IMG/VR virus record: IMGVR_UViG_3300015164_000003
Coordinates: 1-42,943 of that record
Reading direction: 5' to 3' (one strand)
DNA length: 42,943 nt
DNA from: a virus
Numbering within the stretch: position 1 is the first letter of the stretch; each line of letters begins with the position of its first letter. The position numbers were made by a program, and so were the translations under genes. The notes beneath the pieces are model-generated. The model ran no database searches. It was not told where the DNA came from and saw only the letters and a list, made by a program, of their open reading frames with translations. Below are positions 1 to 6,150 of this stretch, piece by piece.

Positions 1-202
1 CGGTGCCGCGGGCCCCGGCGGTGGCGGTGCCGCGGTCCCCGGCGGTGGCGGTGCCGCCGTCCCCGGCGGTGGCGGTGCCGCGGTCCCCGGCGGTGGCGGT
101 GCCGCTGTGCCCGGCGGTGGCGGTGCCGCCGTACCCGGCGGCGGCGGTGCCGCGGTGCCCGGCGGTGGCGGTGCCGCCGTACCCGGCGGTGGCGGTGCCG
201 CC
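1..202. repeat. 24-bp tandem repeat, left arm
   Basis: Head-to-tail 24-bp units run from the first base to about 202; they encode one octapeptide each on the minus strand. Units differ mainly at the codons for repeat positions 7 and 8 (TAC, CAC or GAC followed by GGC, CGC or AGC). The same array resumes at the right-hand window end. Such arrays expand and contract easily and stall short-read assembly, which explains why the molecule was opened here. Confidence 0.95.
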
Positions 203-544
203 AATGATGGCGCGGCCTGGGGCACGCTTGCCCAGGTACGTCGTCGCGGTGAGCTGGTCGCCGCAGTGCACAACCTCGCCGCCCGGGAACTTGACCTTGC
301 CGCCCAGGTCGATGATGTCAGCGGCGAGGACTTTGACGACGAGCCATTTCGCGTCGGTGCTGAAGTTCAGCAGTCCGCCGTCGCCTTCGCCGAAGAGGGC
401 ACCGTGCAACCCGTTGCCGCATTCGGCGAGCGGCTTCCAGTCGGGGCAGGTGACAGGTCCACTTTCGGGCCAGACGAAGCCGCCGTGAGAGCTCATGTCA
501 GCGTTGCAGGTGCGCAGGATGAGGACGTGCTTCGGGGCGGTCAT
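1..544 (-). CDS. Octapeptide-repeat protein, N-terminal part (gene split by window ends)
   Basis: The ATG overlaps the stop of the Rad52-like gene (ATGA), and the frame stays open to base 1. The first ~110 residues form a compact globular part (starts MTAPKHVLILRTC, contains WLVVKVLA and FPGGEVVHCGD). Eight full 8-residue repeats of type GTATAGYG/GTATAGDR follow. The rest of the gene is at the right-hand window end. Proteins of this shape are common in actinobacteriophages and, I believe, fall under the name DUF7666; their function is not known to me. Short Gly/Ala/Thr repeats with one variable position could stack as a narrow beta-solenoid, which is inference. The split is an artefact of linearisation rather than a broken gene. 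Confidence 0.85.
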   Translation of the reverse strand, partial: MTAPKHVLILRTCNADMSSHGGFVWPESGPVTCPDWKPLAECGNGLHGALFGEGDGGLLNFSTDAKWLVVKVLAADIIDLGGKVKFPGGEVVHCGDQLTATTYLGKRAPGRAIIGGTATAGYGGTATAGHRGTAAAGYGGTATAGHSGTATAGDRGTATAGDGGTATAGDRGTATAGARGT

Positions 545-1215
545 GCGTGGGACCGCCGATTCGGAAGGCTGCCGTCGGGGCGGCGCTGCGCGGTGCCGAG
601 GTAGATGGCCTTGAGCGCGTTCATGTCCTCATCGGCAATCAGGCCGGCCTTGCCCTGCTCGACGGCCTCACCCCACAGGCCGCGCATCTCGCCGTCCGTC
701 GTTGTCCGTTCGAGACGGTCGGTCCAGGACCGCATCCATGCCTGGTCGGTCACGACCTCATCGCGCCACTGGTCGTCGGCAGGTACGCCGCGGGCGGCTT
801 TGCGGTCGGGCTGGGAGGCGTGCTGCTGCGCGACCGGACGGAGGTTGTCGCCGCCGTTCGGGTCGATGCTTTCGAGTTCGGTCTTGGACCAAAGGTCCAG
901 TGCCACACCGAATCTCATCGCGGCGTTTCTTACGGCGTCACCAATCCTCTGCTTCGGGTCGGGGCCGTCACCGACACCGATGCGGGTCACGCCGCAGACG
1001 GTGAGCCGGATCCACAGGCACCCGTTCTGGTAGGCGGGGAAGCCGTGCTCGTCGACCGCGAACGGCTCCCAGGTCCACCCCGGGTCGACCGCGAGCAGCC
1101 GATCGGTGACGGCGGCGTGGCCGACGAAGTCGAGCTGCGCGCCACCCTTCGGCAGCTTGCCGATGGTCTTGGCCGGGAACGGCTTGCGTAGCTCTGCGTG
1201 CTGCTCGGGGGTCAC
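541..1215 (-). CDS. Rad52/Erf-like single-strand annealing protein
   Basis: This 224-residue protein contains TIGKLPKGG, FVGHAAVTDRLL, GWTWEP, LWIRLTVCGVTRIG and AMRFGVALDLWSK. I recognise this series from actinophage recombination proteins assigned to the Rad52/Erf annealing group. It would anneal complementary single strands during phage recombination or replication. The C-terminal ~80 residues are polar and look like a flexible or partner-binding tail. I place the start at a GTG that overlaps the preceding stop as GTGA; an in-frame upstream start would add 11 residues and overlap the previous gene by 37 bp. The neighbouring genes are part of the same early operon, and a VRR-NUC nuclease lies further along it. 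The family call rests on motif memory only. Confidence 0.65.
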   Translation of the reverse strand: MTPEQHAELRKPFPAKTIGKLPKGGAQLDFVGHAAVTDRLLAVDPGWTWEPFAVDEHGFPAYQNGCLWIRLTVCGVTRIGVGDGPDPKQRIGDAVRNAAMRFGVALDLWSKTELESIDPNGGDNLRPVAQQHASQPDRKAARGVPADDQWRDEVVTDQAWMRSWTDRLERTTTDGEMRGLWGEAVEQGKAGLIADEDMNALKAIYLGTAQRRPDGSLPNRRSHA

Positions 1216-1307
1216 TGTGCGCTCCTGCTGTAGCGGTAGGCGGTCCACGCTGCGGGCGGCCCGAACATGACGAGCGTGCCGAGCACGGCGCCTGCGATGG
1301 TGGTCAT
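1212..1307 (-). CDS. 31-residue single-pass membrane protein
   Basis: Begins MTTIAGAVLGTLVMFGP and ends RYSRSAQ. Residues ~3-22 form one hydrophobic segment followed by a positively charged tail, so a small inner-membrane protein is likely. It is joined to the upstream gene by ATGA and to the annealing-protein gene by GTGA, which supports translation as part of the operon. No family recognised. Confidence 0.55.
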   Translation of the reverse strand: MTTIAGAVLGTLVMFGPPAAWTAYRYSRSAQ

Positions 1308-1507
1308 GCCGCCACCGGCAGAACTGCTGGCAGCGCGGGGGTTTCGTCCACGAACGGGTCCTCGACGAGCGCCCACGAGTCGTCGGCGCAGGCGCATTCG
1401 TCGGTGAGCCCGCACGGTCCGTCGCAACGCCAGGACGCGGCCGGGTCCCACAGGACCGGGAAGCCGTTGACGCGCGACAGGTCCGCGGTGAGCAGCGCCG
1501 ACCTCAT
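1304..1507 (-). CDS. Hypothetical 67-residue protein
   Basis: Sequence holds a Cys-containing centre (WRCDGPCGLTDECACADDSW) that could bind a metal through four cysteines, then an acidic and proline-rich tail. Start and stop overlap the neighbouring genes by 4 bp on each side. No family recognised; a zinc-binding early phage protein is the simplest guess. Confidence 0.6.
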   Translation of the reverse strand: MRSALLTADLSRVNGFPVLWDPAASWRCDGPCGLTDECACADDSWALVEDPFVDETPALPAVLPVAA

Positions 1508-2151
1508 GCGACGCTCGGGGGAGTAAGCCGCTCGATGACGGCGACGAGTCGGGACACGATCGCGCGGGGGTCACCAGTAGGGCAGCAGCAGCCCATCGGC
1601 AGTCCCATGTCGCACGGCCCGCACGTCTGCATCCAGGGCTGCGCGGCAGCGAGAGCAAGCGCAGGGTCGTGCCACGGGTCCGACGCCGTCATGCTGGACA
1701 CCTCGCCAGGCTCGGGGCTGACGATGCGCTGAAACAGGTTGCGGTACCCGGGGTGGGCGTTGATTGAGACGGAGACCGCCGCACCTGTCTTCCTAGACTC
1801 CTGCCACTCCCACAGCAGCTCGCCGAGCACGCCGCCGTCCTCTAGCGCTTCGTTGATGTCAGTAGCGAGACGGTCTGCGACCTCGGGCGCGACCATCCGC
1901 AGCACCTCCATCAAGGCGATGCACTGGAAGCCGTCGACGCTGCCGTAGAGCGCCCTGACATACTCGGGGTCCTTCATGTCGGGCTTGTCGCGGTGCTCGA
2001 TGCACTGCTGCATCGTGTCCATCCGGTCGTGGATGTAGCCCTGTGCCGTCTCGACGTTGGGGAACTTCTCGCCGCAGTTGATGCAGACCCGCAGGTCCGG
2101 TCCCTCGGCGTAGTGGGCGCCATGCCAGCAGTGCTTCTCGACGGCGCTCAT
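1504..2151 (-). CDS. Hypothetical Cys-rich protein, 215 residues
   Basis: The N-terminus has a zinc-ribbon-like patch (CWHGAHY then CINCGEKF). The middle, about residues 45-130, is acidic and helical. The C-terminus has a second Cys cluster (CGPCDMGLPMGCCC). An internal ATG before SDPWHDPAL could start a separate short product, but the frame is continuous and the ends overlap both neighbours, so I keep one gene. No family recognised. Confidence 0.65.
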   Translation of the reverse strand: MSAVEKHCWHGAHYAEGPDLRVCINCGEKFPNVETAQGYIHDRMDTMQQCIEHRDKPDMKDPEYVRALYGSVDGFQCIALMEVLRMVAPEVADRLATDINEALEDGGVLGELLWEWQESRKTGAAVSVSINAHPGYRNLFQRIVSPEPGEVSSMTASDPWHDPALALAAAQPWMQTCGPCDMGLPMGCCCPTGDPRAIVSRLVAVIERLTPPSVA

Positions 2152-2261
2152 CTCGGCAGCTCCCGCTCGGCCCTGTGCCGCTCGTAGTCGGCAGCAGCCT
2201 CGGAGCAGCGGTGCGCGAAGGTCACGATGCCCTCGGACAGGGCGACCAGCAGCGCGCTCAC
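2148..2261 (-). CDS. Small hypothetical protein, 37 residues
   Basis: A GTG start overlaps the upstream stop (GTGA), and the TGA overlaps the next ATG. The product starts VSALLVALSEGIVTF and ends with a charged amphipathic stretch (ADYERHRAERELPR). The perfect fit between neighbours is the main evidence; function unknown. Confidence 0.5.
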   Translation of the reverse strand: MSALLVALSEGIVTFAHRCSEAAADYERHRAERELPR

Positions 2262-2593
2262 GCCGCGTGCCCGAACGGGACCGCGTCGGCGTTGAGGTTC
2301 GCAGCGTTCACGTCGCGGGCGGCGTCGATGTCCGCGGCCTGCCGGTCGTGATCGGCCTGAGCGTCGGCGGCGTACTGGCCCAGGAGTTCGGCGCAGGAAC
2401 CGGCTGCGTGGCAGGCGGAAACGTACGCCACGGCGACCGTGGTGAGGTAGGTGCGGTCCGGGTCGCCGGTGGGGACACGGTCGGCGCGGGCGTACATGAG
2501 GTCTGCCTGCTCGCTGTAGAAGGCCGCGTCACCGACGCGTGCCTTCTGCCGTGCACGATGGGCAATCGCCCTGGTGAGGTGGTCGGTGGTCAC
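2258..2593 (-). CDS. Hypothetical helical protein, 111 residues
   Basis: A GTG start is preceded by a good GGAGG ribosome site. The protein is Ala- and Asp-rich and probably all helical (MYARADRVP, AVAYVSACHAAGSCAELLGQYAADAQADHDRQ). No family recognised. It is the first gene after the Cro-like regulator and so probably early-expressed. Confidence 0.65.
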   Translation of the reverse strand: MTTDHLTRAIAHRARQKARVGDAAFYSEQADLMYARADRVPTGDPDRTYLTTVAVAYVSACHAAGSCAELLGQYAADAQADHDRQAADIDAARDVNAANLNADAVPFGHAA

Positions 2594-2636
2594 TTGGTGC
2601 CTCCTGTGGGACGCTTGCGGGACTTGGTTCCTCCGG

Positions 2637-2660
2637 CCCGTCCTGTTTCCGCAGGGCGGG
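2637..2660. terminator. Hairpin between regulator and early operon
   Basis: Nine-base arms (CCCGTCCTG and CAGGGCGGG) flank a 6-base loop. Pairing is complete on the plus-strand RNA (one U-G) and has one mismatch on the minus-strand RNA. There is no T tract. It may attenuate read-through from the regulator gene or from the opposite direction. Confidence 0.35.
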
Positions 2661-2680
2661 TCGAGCCGTTCTACGGGGGG

Positions 2681-2944
2681 CTACGCCGCTTGGTCCGTGG
2701 ACGTTGGGGTGGACTTGGCGGGCGCGGTGAACAGCGCCTCGATGGGCTCACCGAGCGCCAAGCTGATGGCCTTCGCAGACGCCACAGATGCGCTGCGGCC
2801 GTTGCGCTTGCCCTTGCGCATCCGGGCCAGATAGCTGCCGTCGCCGTGGTTCACGCGCCGGGCCAGCTCGTTGCACGACATGCCCTGTGCGGTCATGGCC
2901 GCAGCGAGAGCGGGCGCGATGACGTGGAGTTTGGCGCGGGTCAT
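2681..2944 (-). CDS. XRE/Cro-type helix-turn-helix regulator
   Basis: The 87-residue product shows a five-helix XRE pattern: GMSCNELARRVNHGDGSYLARMRKGKR forms the helix-turn-helix around residues 21-47, followed by ASAKAISLALGEPIEALF. This is the usual end of the fold, where a helix scores the LGEP turn. Its gene is first in the leftward early operon and diverges from a plus-strand repressor candidate, the standard layout of a phage cro-like gene. A strong minus-strand promoter lies directly upstream. Confidence 0.75.
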   Translation of the reverse strand: MTRAKLHVIAPALAAAMTAQGMSCNELARRVNHGDGSYLARMRKGKRNGRSASVASAKAISLALGEPIEALFTAPAKSTPTSTDQAA

Positions 2945-2966
2945 GCGATGGCCTCTCGTCGGATAA

Positions 2967-3069
2967 CTAAGCGAATACTATGGACCGATCCAGGTGGAGT
3001 CAACACCTGAGCACGTATCCGCTTGGCAAACGCGACGAAAATCTGTCAACCCGCTTAGATGCGAGATAC
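2967..3069. promoter_or_regulatory. Repeated operator-like motifs of the lysogeny switch
   Basis: The word TATYCGCTTRG recurs: GTATTCGCTTAG on the minus strand (2967-2978), GTATCCGCTTGG on the plus strand (3015-3026), ACCCGCTTAG (3049-3058), and a partial inverted copy GCGAGATAC (3061-3069). One site sits on the leftward -10 box. A weak rightward promoter (TGTCAA, 17 bases, TACGCT) overlaps the last two. Spacing and position between divergent regulators suggest operators; which protein binds is unknown. Confidence 0.5.
2975..3003 (-). promoter_or_regulatory. Leftward early promoter
   Basis: Reading the minus strand, TTGACT and TAGTAT are separated by exactly 17 bases, a near-consensus vegetative promoter. 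It lies about 30 bases upstream of the Cro-like start. The -10 box overlaps one of the repeated operator-like motifs, so repressor binding there would block it. Confidence 0.75.
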
Positions 3070-3119
3070 GCTCGGACCAGTCCCCGCCGCGCCCGCGAGC
3101 CAAGACGGAGAGCCCACCC

Positions 3120-3527
3120 ATGAAGCCCGAACGCACGTTCACCCCCCTCTCCAAACTCATCCGCGACGCCATGGACGAGCACGGATGGCTTGTCAAAGAC
3201 TGCGTCGCCCCACCCAACGGACGCTGCGAAGGCGGCCCCACCTCCGCCACCCTGAGCTGGTACCGGCAGCCCGAGCAGTGGATGGGCGTCACCCCCCGCG
3301 AGAAGACAATCCGCGAGATAGCCACCGCCATCCGCGTCCCCGTCGACGTGGTCCGCACGGCCGCCATCGCCTCGCTGCGCAGCAACATGGACGCGCCTTC
3401 CGAGCCTGCTCCGAAGCGGACGCCGTCGCTGCCCCTCGACGGGCTGACGCCGGAGGATCAGCGGATGCTGCGCGACATGGCCCAGCGACTGCGATCAGCC
3501 CGCAAGCCACAGACCGCCACGCAGTAG
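3120..3527 (+). CDS. Putative immunity repressor
   Basis: A 135-residue basic protein begins MKPERTFTPLSKLIRDAM. Helices around EHGWLVKDCVAPPNG, EKTIREIATAIRVPVDVVRTAA resemble a helix-turn-helix domain with an inserted loop. A C-terminal helix (EDQRMLRDMAQRLRS) could dimerise. It is transcribed away from the Cro-like gene and immediately precedes the recombinase, the normal place for a repressor. I chose the ATG at the end of a purine-rich GACGGAGA ribosome site. Without a structure match, repressor is an inference from position and helix pattern. Confidence 0.55.
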   Translation: MKPERTFTPLSKLIRDAMDEHGWLVKDCVAPPNGRCEGGPTSATLSWYRQPEQWMGVTPREKTIREIATAIRVPVDVVRTAAIASLRSNMDAPSEPAPKRTPSLPLDGLTPEDQRMLRDMAQRLRSARKPQTATQ

Positions 3528-3539
3528 CCCGCCGTGAGC

Positions 3540-3620
3540 GTGCGACCACGCAGCGTGTGCAACCGGTGACCGTCACCCTGCGTGACAACACAACGTGTGC
3601 ACGAATCTCCTGGAACATGA
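3540..3620. other. Candidate recombination (attP or res) site
   Basis: The 127-base gap before the recombinase gene holds a perfect palindrome GGTGACCGTCACC (3565-3577). It is flanked by direct copies of CGTGTGCA (in GCAGCGTGTGCAAC and AACGTGTGCACG). Serine recombinase sites are short imperfect palindromes and typically adjoin the recombinase gene, so this is the best candidate here. No att core can be proven without the host junctions. Confidence 0.35.
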
Positions 3621-3654
3621 ACAACGAGCCGACGAAACGGGGCGAAAGGGACTA

Positions 3655-4410
3655 ATGGATCTGGTCGCGTATTTGAGGGTCAGCACGGCGCATCAAGCCG
3701 AGAGTTACGGCCTCGACGCCCAGCGGGCCAACATCGTCGAGTGGTCCGAGGTAAACGGGCACCGGGTCGTCGGCTGGTACCAGGACCCCGGCATCAGCGG
3801 AACCGTTGAAATCATCGACCGTCCCGGGATGACCGACGCGCTCGCCGCCCTGCACCCGGCGCCAGCCAAGGAGGACGACCCTGCCCAATGTGGACTGGTC
3901 GTGTCCAACCTCGACCGGATCGCCCGCCTCCTCCATCTGCAGGAGTCGGTGCTCGCGGTGGCGTGGAAGGCGGGAGGCTCCGTCTTCACCGTCGCCCAGG
4001 GCGAAGTGCTGGCCGACGACCCAGACGACGTGTACCGGACCTTCATCCGGCAGGTCATGGGCGGCATCTCCCAACTCGAACGAGGGCTGATCGCCAAGCG
4101 CATGCGAGACGGGCGAAAGGCGAAGGCGGCAGCCGGCGGGAAGTTCACTGGTCGCTACCCGTTCGGTCAGGCCGGCGAGGGAAAGCCCGGCCAGCGCGTC
4201 ACTGTCGTAGTCAAAGGCGAGGCTGCTATCGCCTACCGGCTTATCGAGCTGCGCGACGCAGGCTTGTCGTATCGGCAGATCGGCGCGGTCCTTGACGCAG
4301 AGGGATTGTCGCCTCGCATCGGCGATTCGTGGTGCGCGACATCGGTGCGGAACGTGGCGCTCAGATCAATCGAGGCACTCGGGCCTCCCGTCGATTTCGA
4401 GTCGGCGTGA
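3655..4410 (+). CDS. Serine recombinase, short form
   Basis: 251 residues. It begins MDLVAYLRVST, with the nucleophile at Ser10 and Arg8 beside it. GISGTVEIIDRPGM and NLDRIAR are further catalytic-domain landmarks. The long E helix runs through ~residues 127-150 (VYRTFIRQVMGGISQLERGLIAKRM). A recombinase-type DNA-binding part follows, with a helix-turn-helix around LSYRQIGAVLDAEG. The protein ends at about 250 residues, so the zinc ribbon and coiled-coil of 450-600-residue large serine integrases are missing. It could integrate or excise the prophage, or resolve plasmid multimers. Placement after the repressor favours integrase; the short length and plasmid genes favour resolvase. The start follows GAAAGGG. 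Confidence 0.9.
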   Translation: MDLVAYLRVSTAHQAESYGLDAQRANIVEWSEVNGHRVVGWYQDPGISGTVEIIDRPGMTDALAALHPAPAKEDDPAQCGLVVSNLDRIARLLHLQESVLAVAWKAGGSVFTVAQGEVLADDPDDVYRTFIRQVMGGISQLERGLIAKRMRDGRKAKAAAGGKFTGRYPFGQAGEGKPGQRVTVVVKGEAAIAYRLIELRDAGLSYRQIGAVLDAEGLSPRIGDSWCATSVRNVALRSIEALGPPVDFESA

Positions 4411-4610
4411 TCAACGCGCCGATCCGTCAGCGTTCCTGCAAGGGTGAGCCGCCGCCGTGGTCCGAGTTCACGCGCCGGTGCCGTTCGTGCGGTGCGTGCT
4501 TCATCGGCCTGGCGCCGGGCAAGACGGGTGAGCGTGGTTTGTGGGGTCCGAACGAGATGGTGTGGGCGTGCTCGCAGGAGTGCTACGACCAGGCGCTCGC
4601 CGGTCGCTAG
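4407..4610 (+). CDS. Small zinc-finger-like protein
   Basis: A GTG start overlaps the recombinase stop (GTGA), so it is probably co-translated with it. The 67-residue product carries CRSCGACF and CSQEC, a four-cysteine arrangement likely to bind zinc. It might be a recombination directionality or accessory factor, but nothing beyond position supports that. Confidence 0.55.
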   Translation: MINAPIRQRSCKGEPPPWSEFTRRCRSCGACFIGLAPGKTGERGLWGPNEMVWACSQECYDQALAGR

Positions 4611-4807
4611 CTCTCGTCCCCGACCAGCCGTGCGTACGTTTCCGCGCTGACCCGCATGACGCCGTGCGTCTGTCCGCACACCGGGCAGTGAGTGACCCGC
4701 CGACGTTCCCCGAGCCGTGCCTCTGCGGTGTCGTCCCCTTCGGCGGGTTCGAGGCGCAGCGCCACAGTGATGCCCTGGCAGACCGCGGCGAAGTGGTGGG
4801 CGGTCAC
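4607..4807 (-). CDS. Small protein with CPVCG zinc knuckle
   Basis: A 66-residue product starts at a GTG overlapping the upstream stop and ends VSAETYARLVGDES. The single CPVCGQTHG motif suggests a metal site or dimeric zinc binding. It is the last gene of the leftward transfer block and converges, with a 3-bp overlap, on the plus-strand zinc-finger gene. Confidence 0.5.
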   Translation of the reverse strand: MTAHHFAAVCQGITVALRLEPAEGDDTAEARLGERRRVTHCPVCGQTHGVMRVSAETYARLVGDES

Positions 4808-5271
4808 ACGTCCCCCTGCACCGGTTCGATGTCGGTCACGAGCCATCTGCTGCCGGTGCGTACGAGTGCTACCGACACACCATGCCGCATCCCGGTCTGC
4901 ACTACCCACACGGCGGTGGTGGGTGTGCTCCCGGCGAGTCCGGGGGTGCCGACGTGGGCGACGGTGATCCGGCGGGTGGTTTGGTCGAGGCCGTGGGCGA
5001 GCCGGGGGGTGGCGAGCCGCCGCATGGTGGCGTGCCACTGCGGGTCGGTGAGGCTGGGGCTGCCCCAGGCGCGCACGAACGCGGCAGCGACCGGCCCGGT
5101 CTGGGTGGCGGTGAGCGGGACGGGGGCGGCGCTCGCGTGCGGGGTCGGCGTCGGTGTGGGAGCTGCGACGACGACAGCGGTAGCGGTGGGGCGCAGGACG
5201 AGCAGCAGCCCGAAGCACACCAGGACGGCCAGGAGCAGCCCGGACAGGGCAACGATCGCGCGACGGGGCAT
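4804..5271 (-). CDS. Membrane-anchored NTF2-like protein of transfer block
   Basis: The 155-residue product begins MPRRAIVALSGLLLAVLV, a signal anchor to about residue 27. A Thr/Pro linker follows, then an extracytoplasmic domain ending VALVRTGSRWLVTDIEPVQG. That final pattern, with a Trp after a basic strand, is typical of NTF2-like folds used by TcpC/VirB8-type conjugation proteins and by small lipoproteins of actinobacterial plasmids. The start overlaps the upstream stop as TAATG. I infer a role in the cell-envelope part of DNA transfer. Confidence 0.55.
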   Translation of the reverse strand: MPRRAIVALSGLLLAVLVCFGLLLVLRPTATAVVVAAPTPTPTPHASAAPVPLTATQTGPVAAAFVRAWGSPSLTDPQWHATMRRLATPRLAHGLDQTTRRITVAHVGTPGLAGSTPTTAVWVVQTGMRHGVSVALVRTGSRWLVTDIEPVQGDV

Positions 5272-5618
5272 TAGGTGGTCGCCTCTCGCCCGAAGTCGGT
5301 GAGAATGTCTCGGACGTGGGTGCTGTGCTGATACCCCGAGAGCGCTCCCAACTTGCCGGTGGTCTCGAACCGCTCGCAGGCAGCCACGGCCGTGGTCAGC
5401 CTCTGTCGCAGCGTCTCGTTCTCCGCTGTGAGCGCCTTGACCTGCTCGCGCATGCCGATGCCCACGCAGTCTGGGCATCCCTGGCAGCACCTCGCTATCT
5501 CGCGCCCGTCTACGTACCCATGCACGTAGACGAGCTGCGTCGTCTCGCCCATGTAGGGGTTGGTCTTGGGCGCACAGCTATCGGGCTCATCCGCGGCGGG
5601 GCCGTCCGTGCCGTTCAC
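5271..5618 (-). CDS. Hypothetical Cys-cluster/coiled-coil protein
   Basis: The 115-residue product carries CCQGCPDCVG, probably a metal site, followed by a heptad stretch MREQVKALTAENETLRQRL. A GTG start overlaps the upstream TGA. No family recognised; it belongs to the operon between the NTF2-like protein and the divergent promoter. Confidence 0.6.
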   Translation of the reverse strand: MNGTDGPAADEPDSCAPKTNPYMGETTQLVYVHGYVDGREIARCCQGCPDCVGIGMREQVKALTAENETLRQRLTTAVAACERFETTGKLGALSGYQHSTHVRDILTDFGREATT

Positions 5619-5848
5619 GCGGCGACCGCCTTGCGAGTGCATCGGATCGCGCCGACGGTGTAGGCGTCGTGGGTCTCGGGGCGCAGCATCCACTCCGGGA
5701 GGAACTGGCCGGAGTACTTGGCGTTGTAGCCCTTGGCGTGGCGAACCATGATGCGGACGGCCTCGACGCCTGCGGCCTGCTTCGTGTCAGCGGTGACGCG
5801 GACGCGAAAGTCGCTGGTGGTGGTGACGGTGACGAGGTAGGTGTTCAT
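5615..5848 (-). CDS. Small hypothetical protein, 77 residues
   Basis: Begins MNTYLVTVTTTSDFRVRVTAD, a beta-rich start, with a helix around TKQAAGVEAVRIMVRHAKG. GGGAG precedes the ATG at a good distance. It is the first gene after a clear promoter and opposite the ribbon-helix-helix gene. Similar short proteins of the form MNTYxVTVxxxxxxRVxADTxxxA occur on actinobacterial plasmids, in my recollection; the function is unknown. Confidence 0.65.
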   Translation of the reverse strand: MNTYLVTVTTTSDFRVRVTADTKQAAGVEAVRIMVRHAKGYNAKYSGQFLPEWMLRPETHDAYTVGAIRCTRKAVAA

Positions 5849-5884
5849 TTCGGTCTCCCTGGTGTGTGCTTCCCTGTGAGACTT

Positions 5885-5913
5885 ACTGTAGGCGCATAAG
5901 TCACGGGGCGCAA
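5885..5913 (-). promoter_or_regulatory. Leftward promoter of the accessory operon
   Basis: On the minus strand TTGCGC and TACAGT are 17 bases apart, about 37 bases upstream of the 77-residue gene. Its -35 box lies next to the rightward -35 box of the divergent gene, so one bound regulator could control both. Confidence 0.6.
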
Positions 5914-5919
5914 GGCTTC

Positions 5920-5947
5920 TTGCCAAAGTTTCTGTAGTCGGTAAAGT
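5920..5947 (+). promoter_or_regulatory. Promoter giving a probable leaderless transcript
   Basis: TTGCCA and TAAAGT are separated by 16 bases, and only six bases lie between the -10 box and the ATG. Transcription would therefore start at or next to the A of ATG. Leaderless mRNAs are common in Actinobacteria. No ribosome site precedes the gene, in agreement. Confidence 0.6.
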
Positions 5948-5953
5948 GGCTGC

Positions 5954-6127
5954 ATGAGTCCCCGCACCGGTCGCCCGAAGTCCGACAACCCACACGTCAA
6001 GGTTGTGAGCGTGCGGCTCACGCAGGCCGAGTACGACGCCTGCCTTGATGCTGCCACGCGAAAGGAAGCGGGCATCGGCCCGTGGATGAGGGAGCGGCTC
6101 GTGGCAGCGGCGCGACGGTCCAAGTAG
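5954..6127 (+). CDS. Ribbon-helix-helix DNA-binding protein
   Basis: The 57-residue product contains VVSVRLTQAEYDACLDAATR, a typical beta strand plus first helix of the MetJ/Arc fold. The helix GIGPWMRERLVAAARR completes it. Such proteins act as dimers, often as plasmid copy-control, partition or relaxosome-type (MobC-like) proteins. It lies alone on the plus strand between two leftward transfer operons and probably autoregulates the divergent promoters. Confidence 0.75.
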   Translation: MSPRTGRPKSDNPHVKVVSVRLTQAEYDACLDAATRKEAGIGPWMRERLVAAARRSK

Positions 6128-6150
6128 TACGCGCCACCCGTGCGGCGTCC

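Noticed and set aside
1-202. CRISPR array or direct terminal repeats of a linear genome
   Set aside because: Units are contiguous without spacers and encode a protein repeat; the first and last bases do not overlap as identical terminal sequence.
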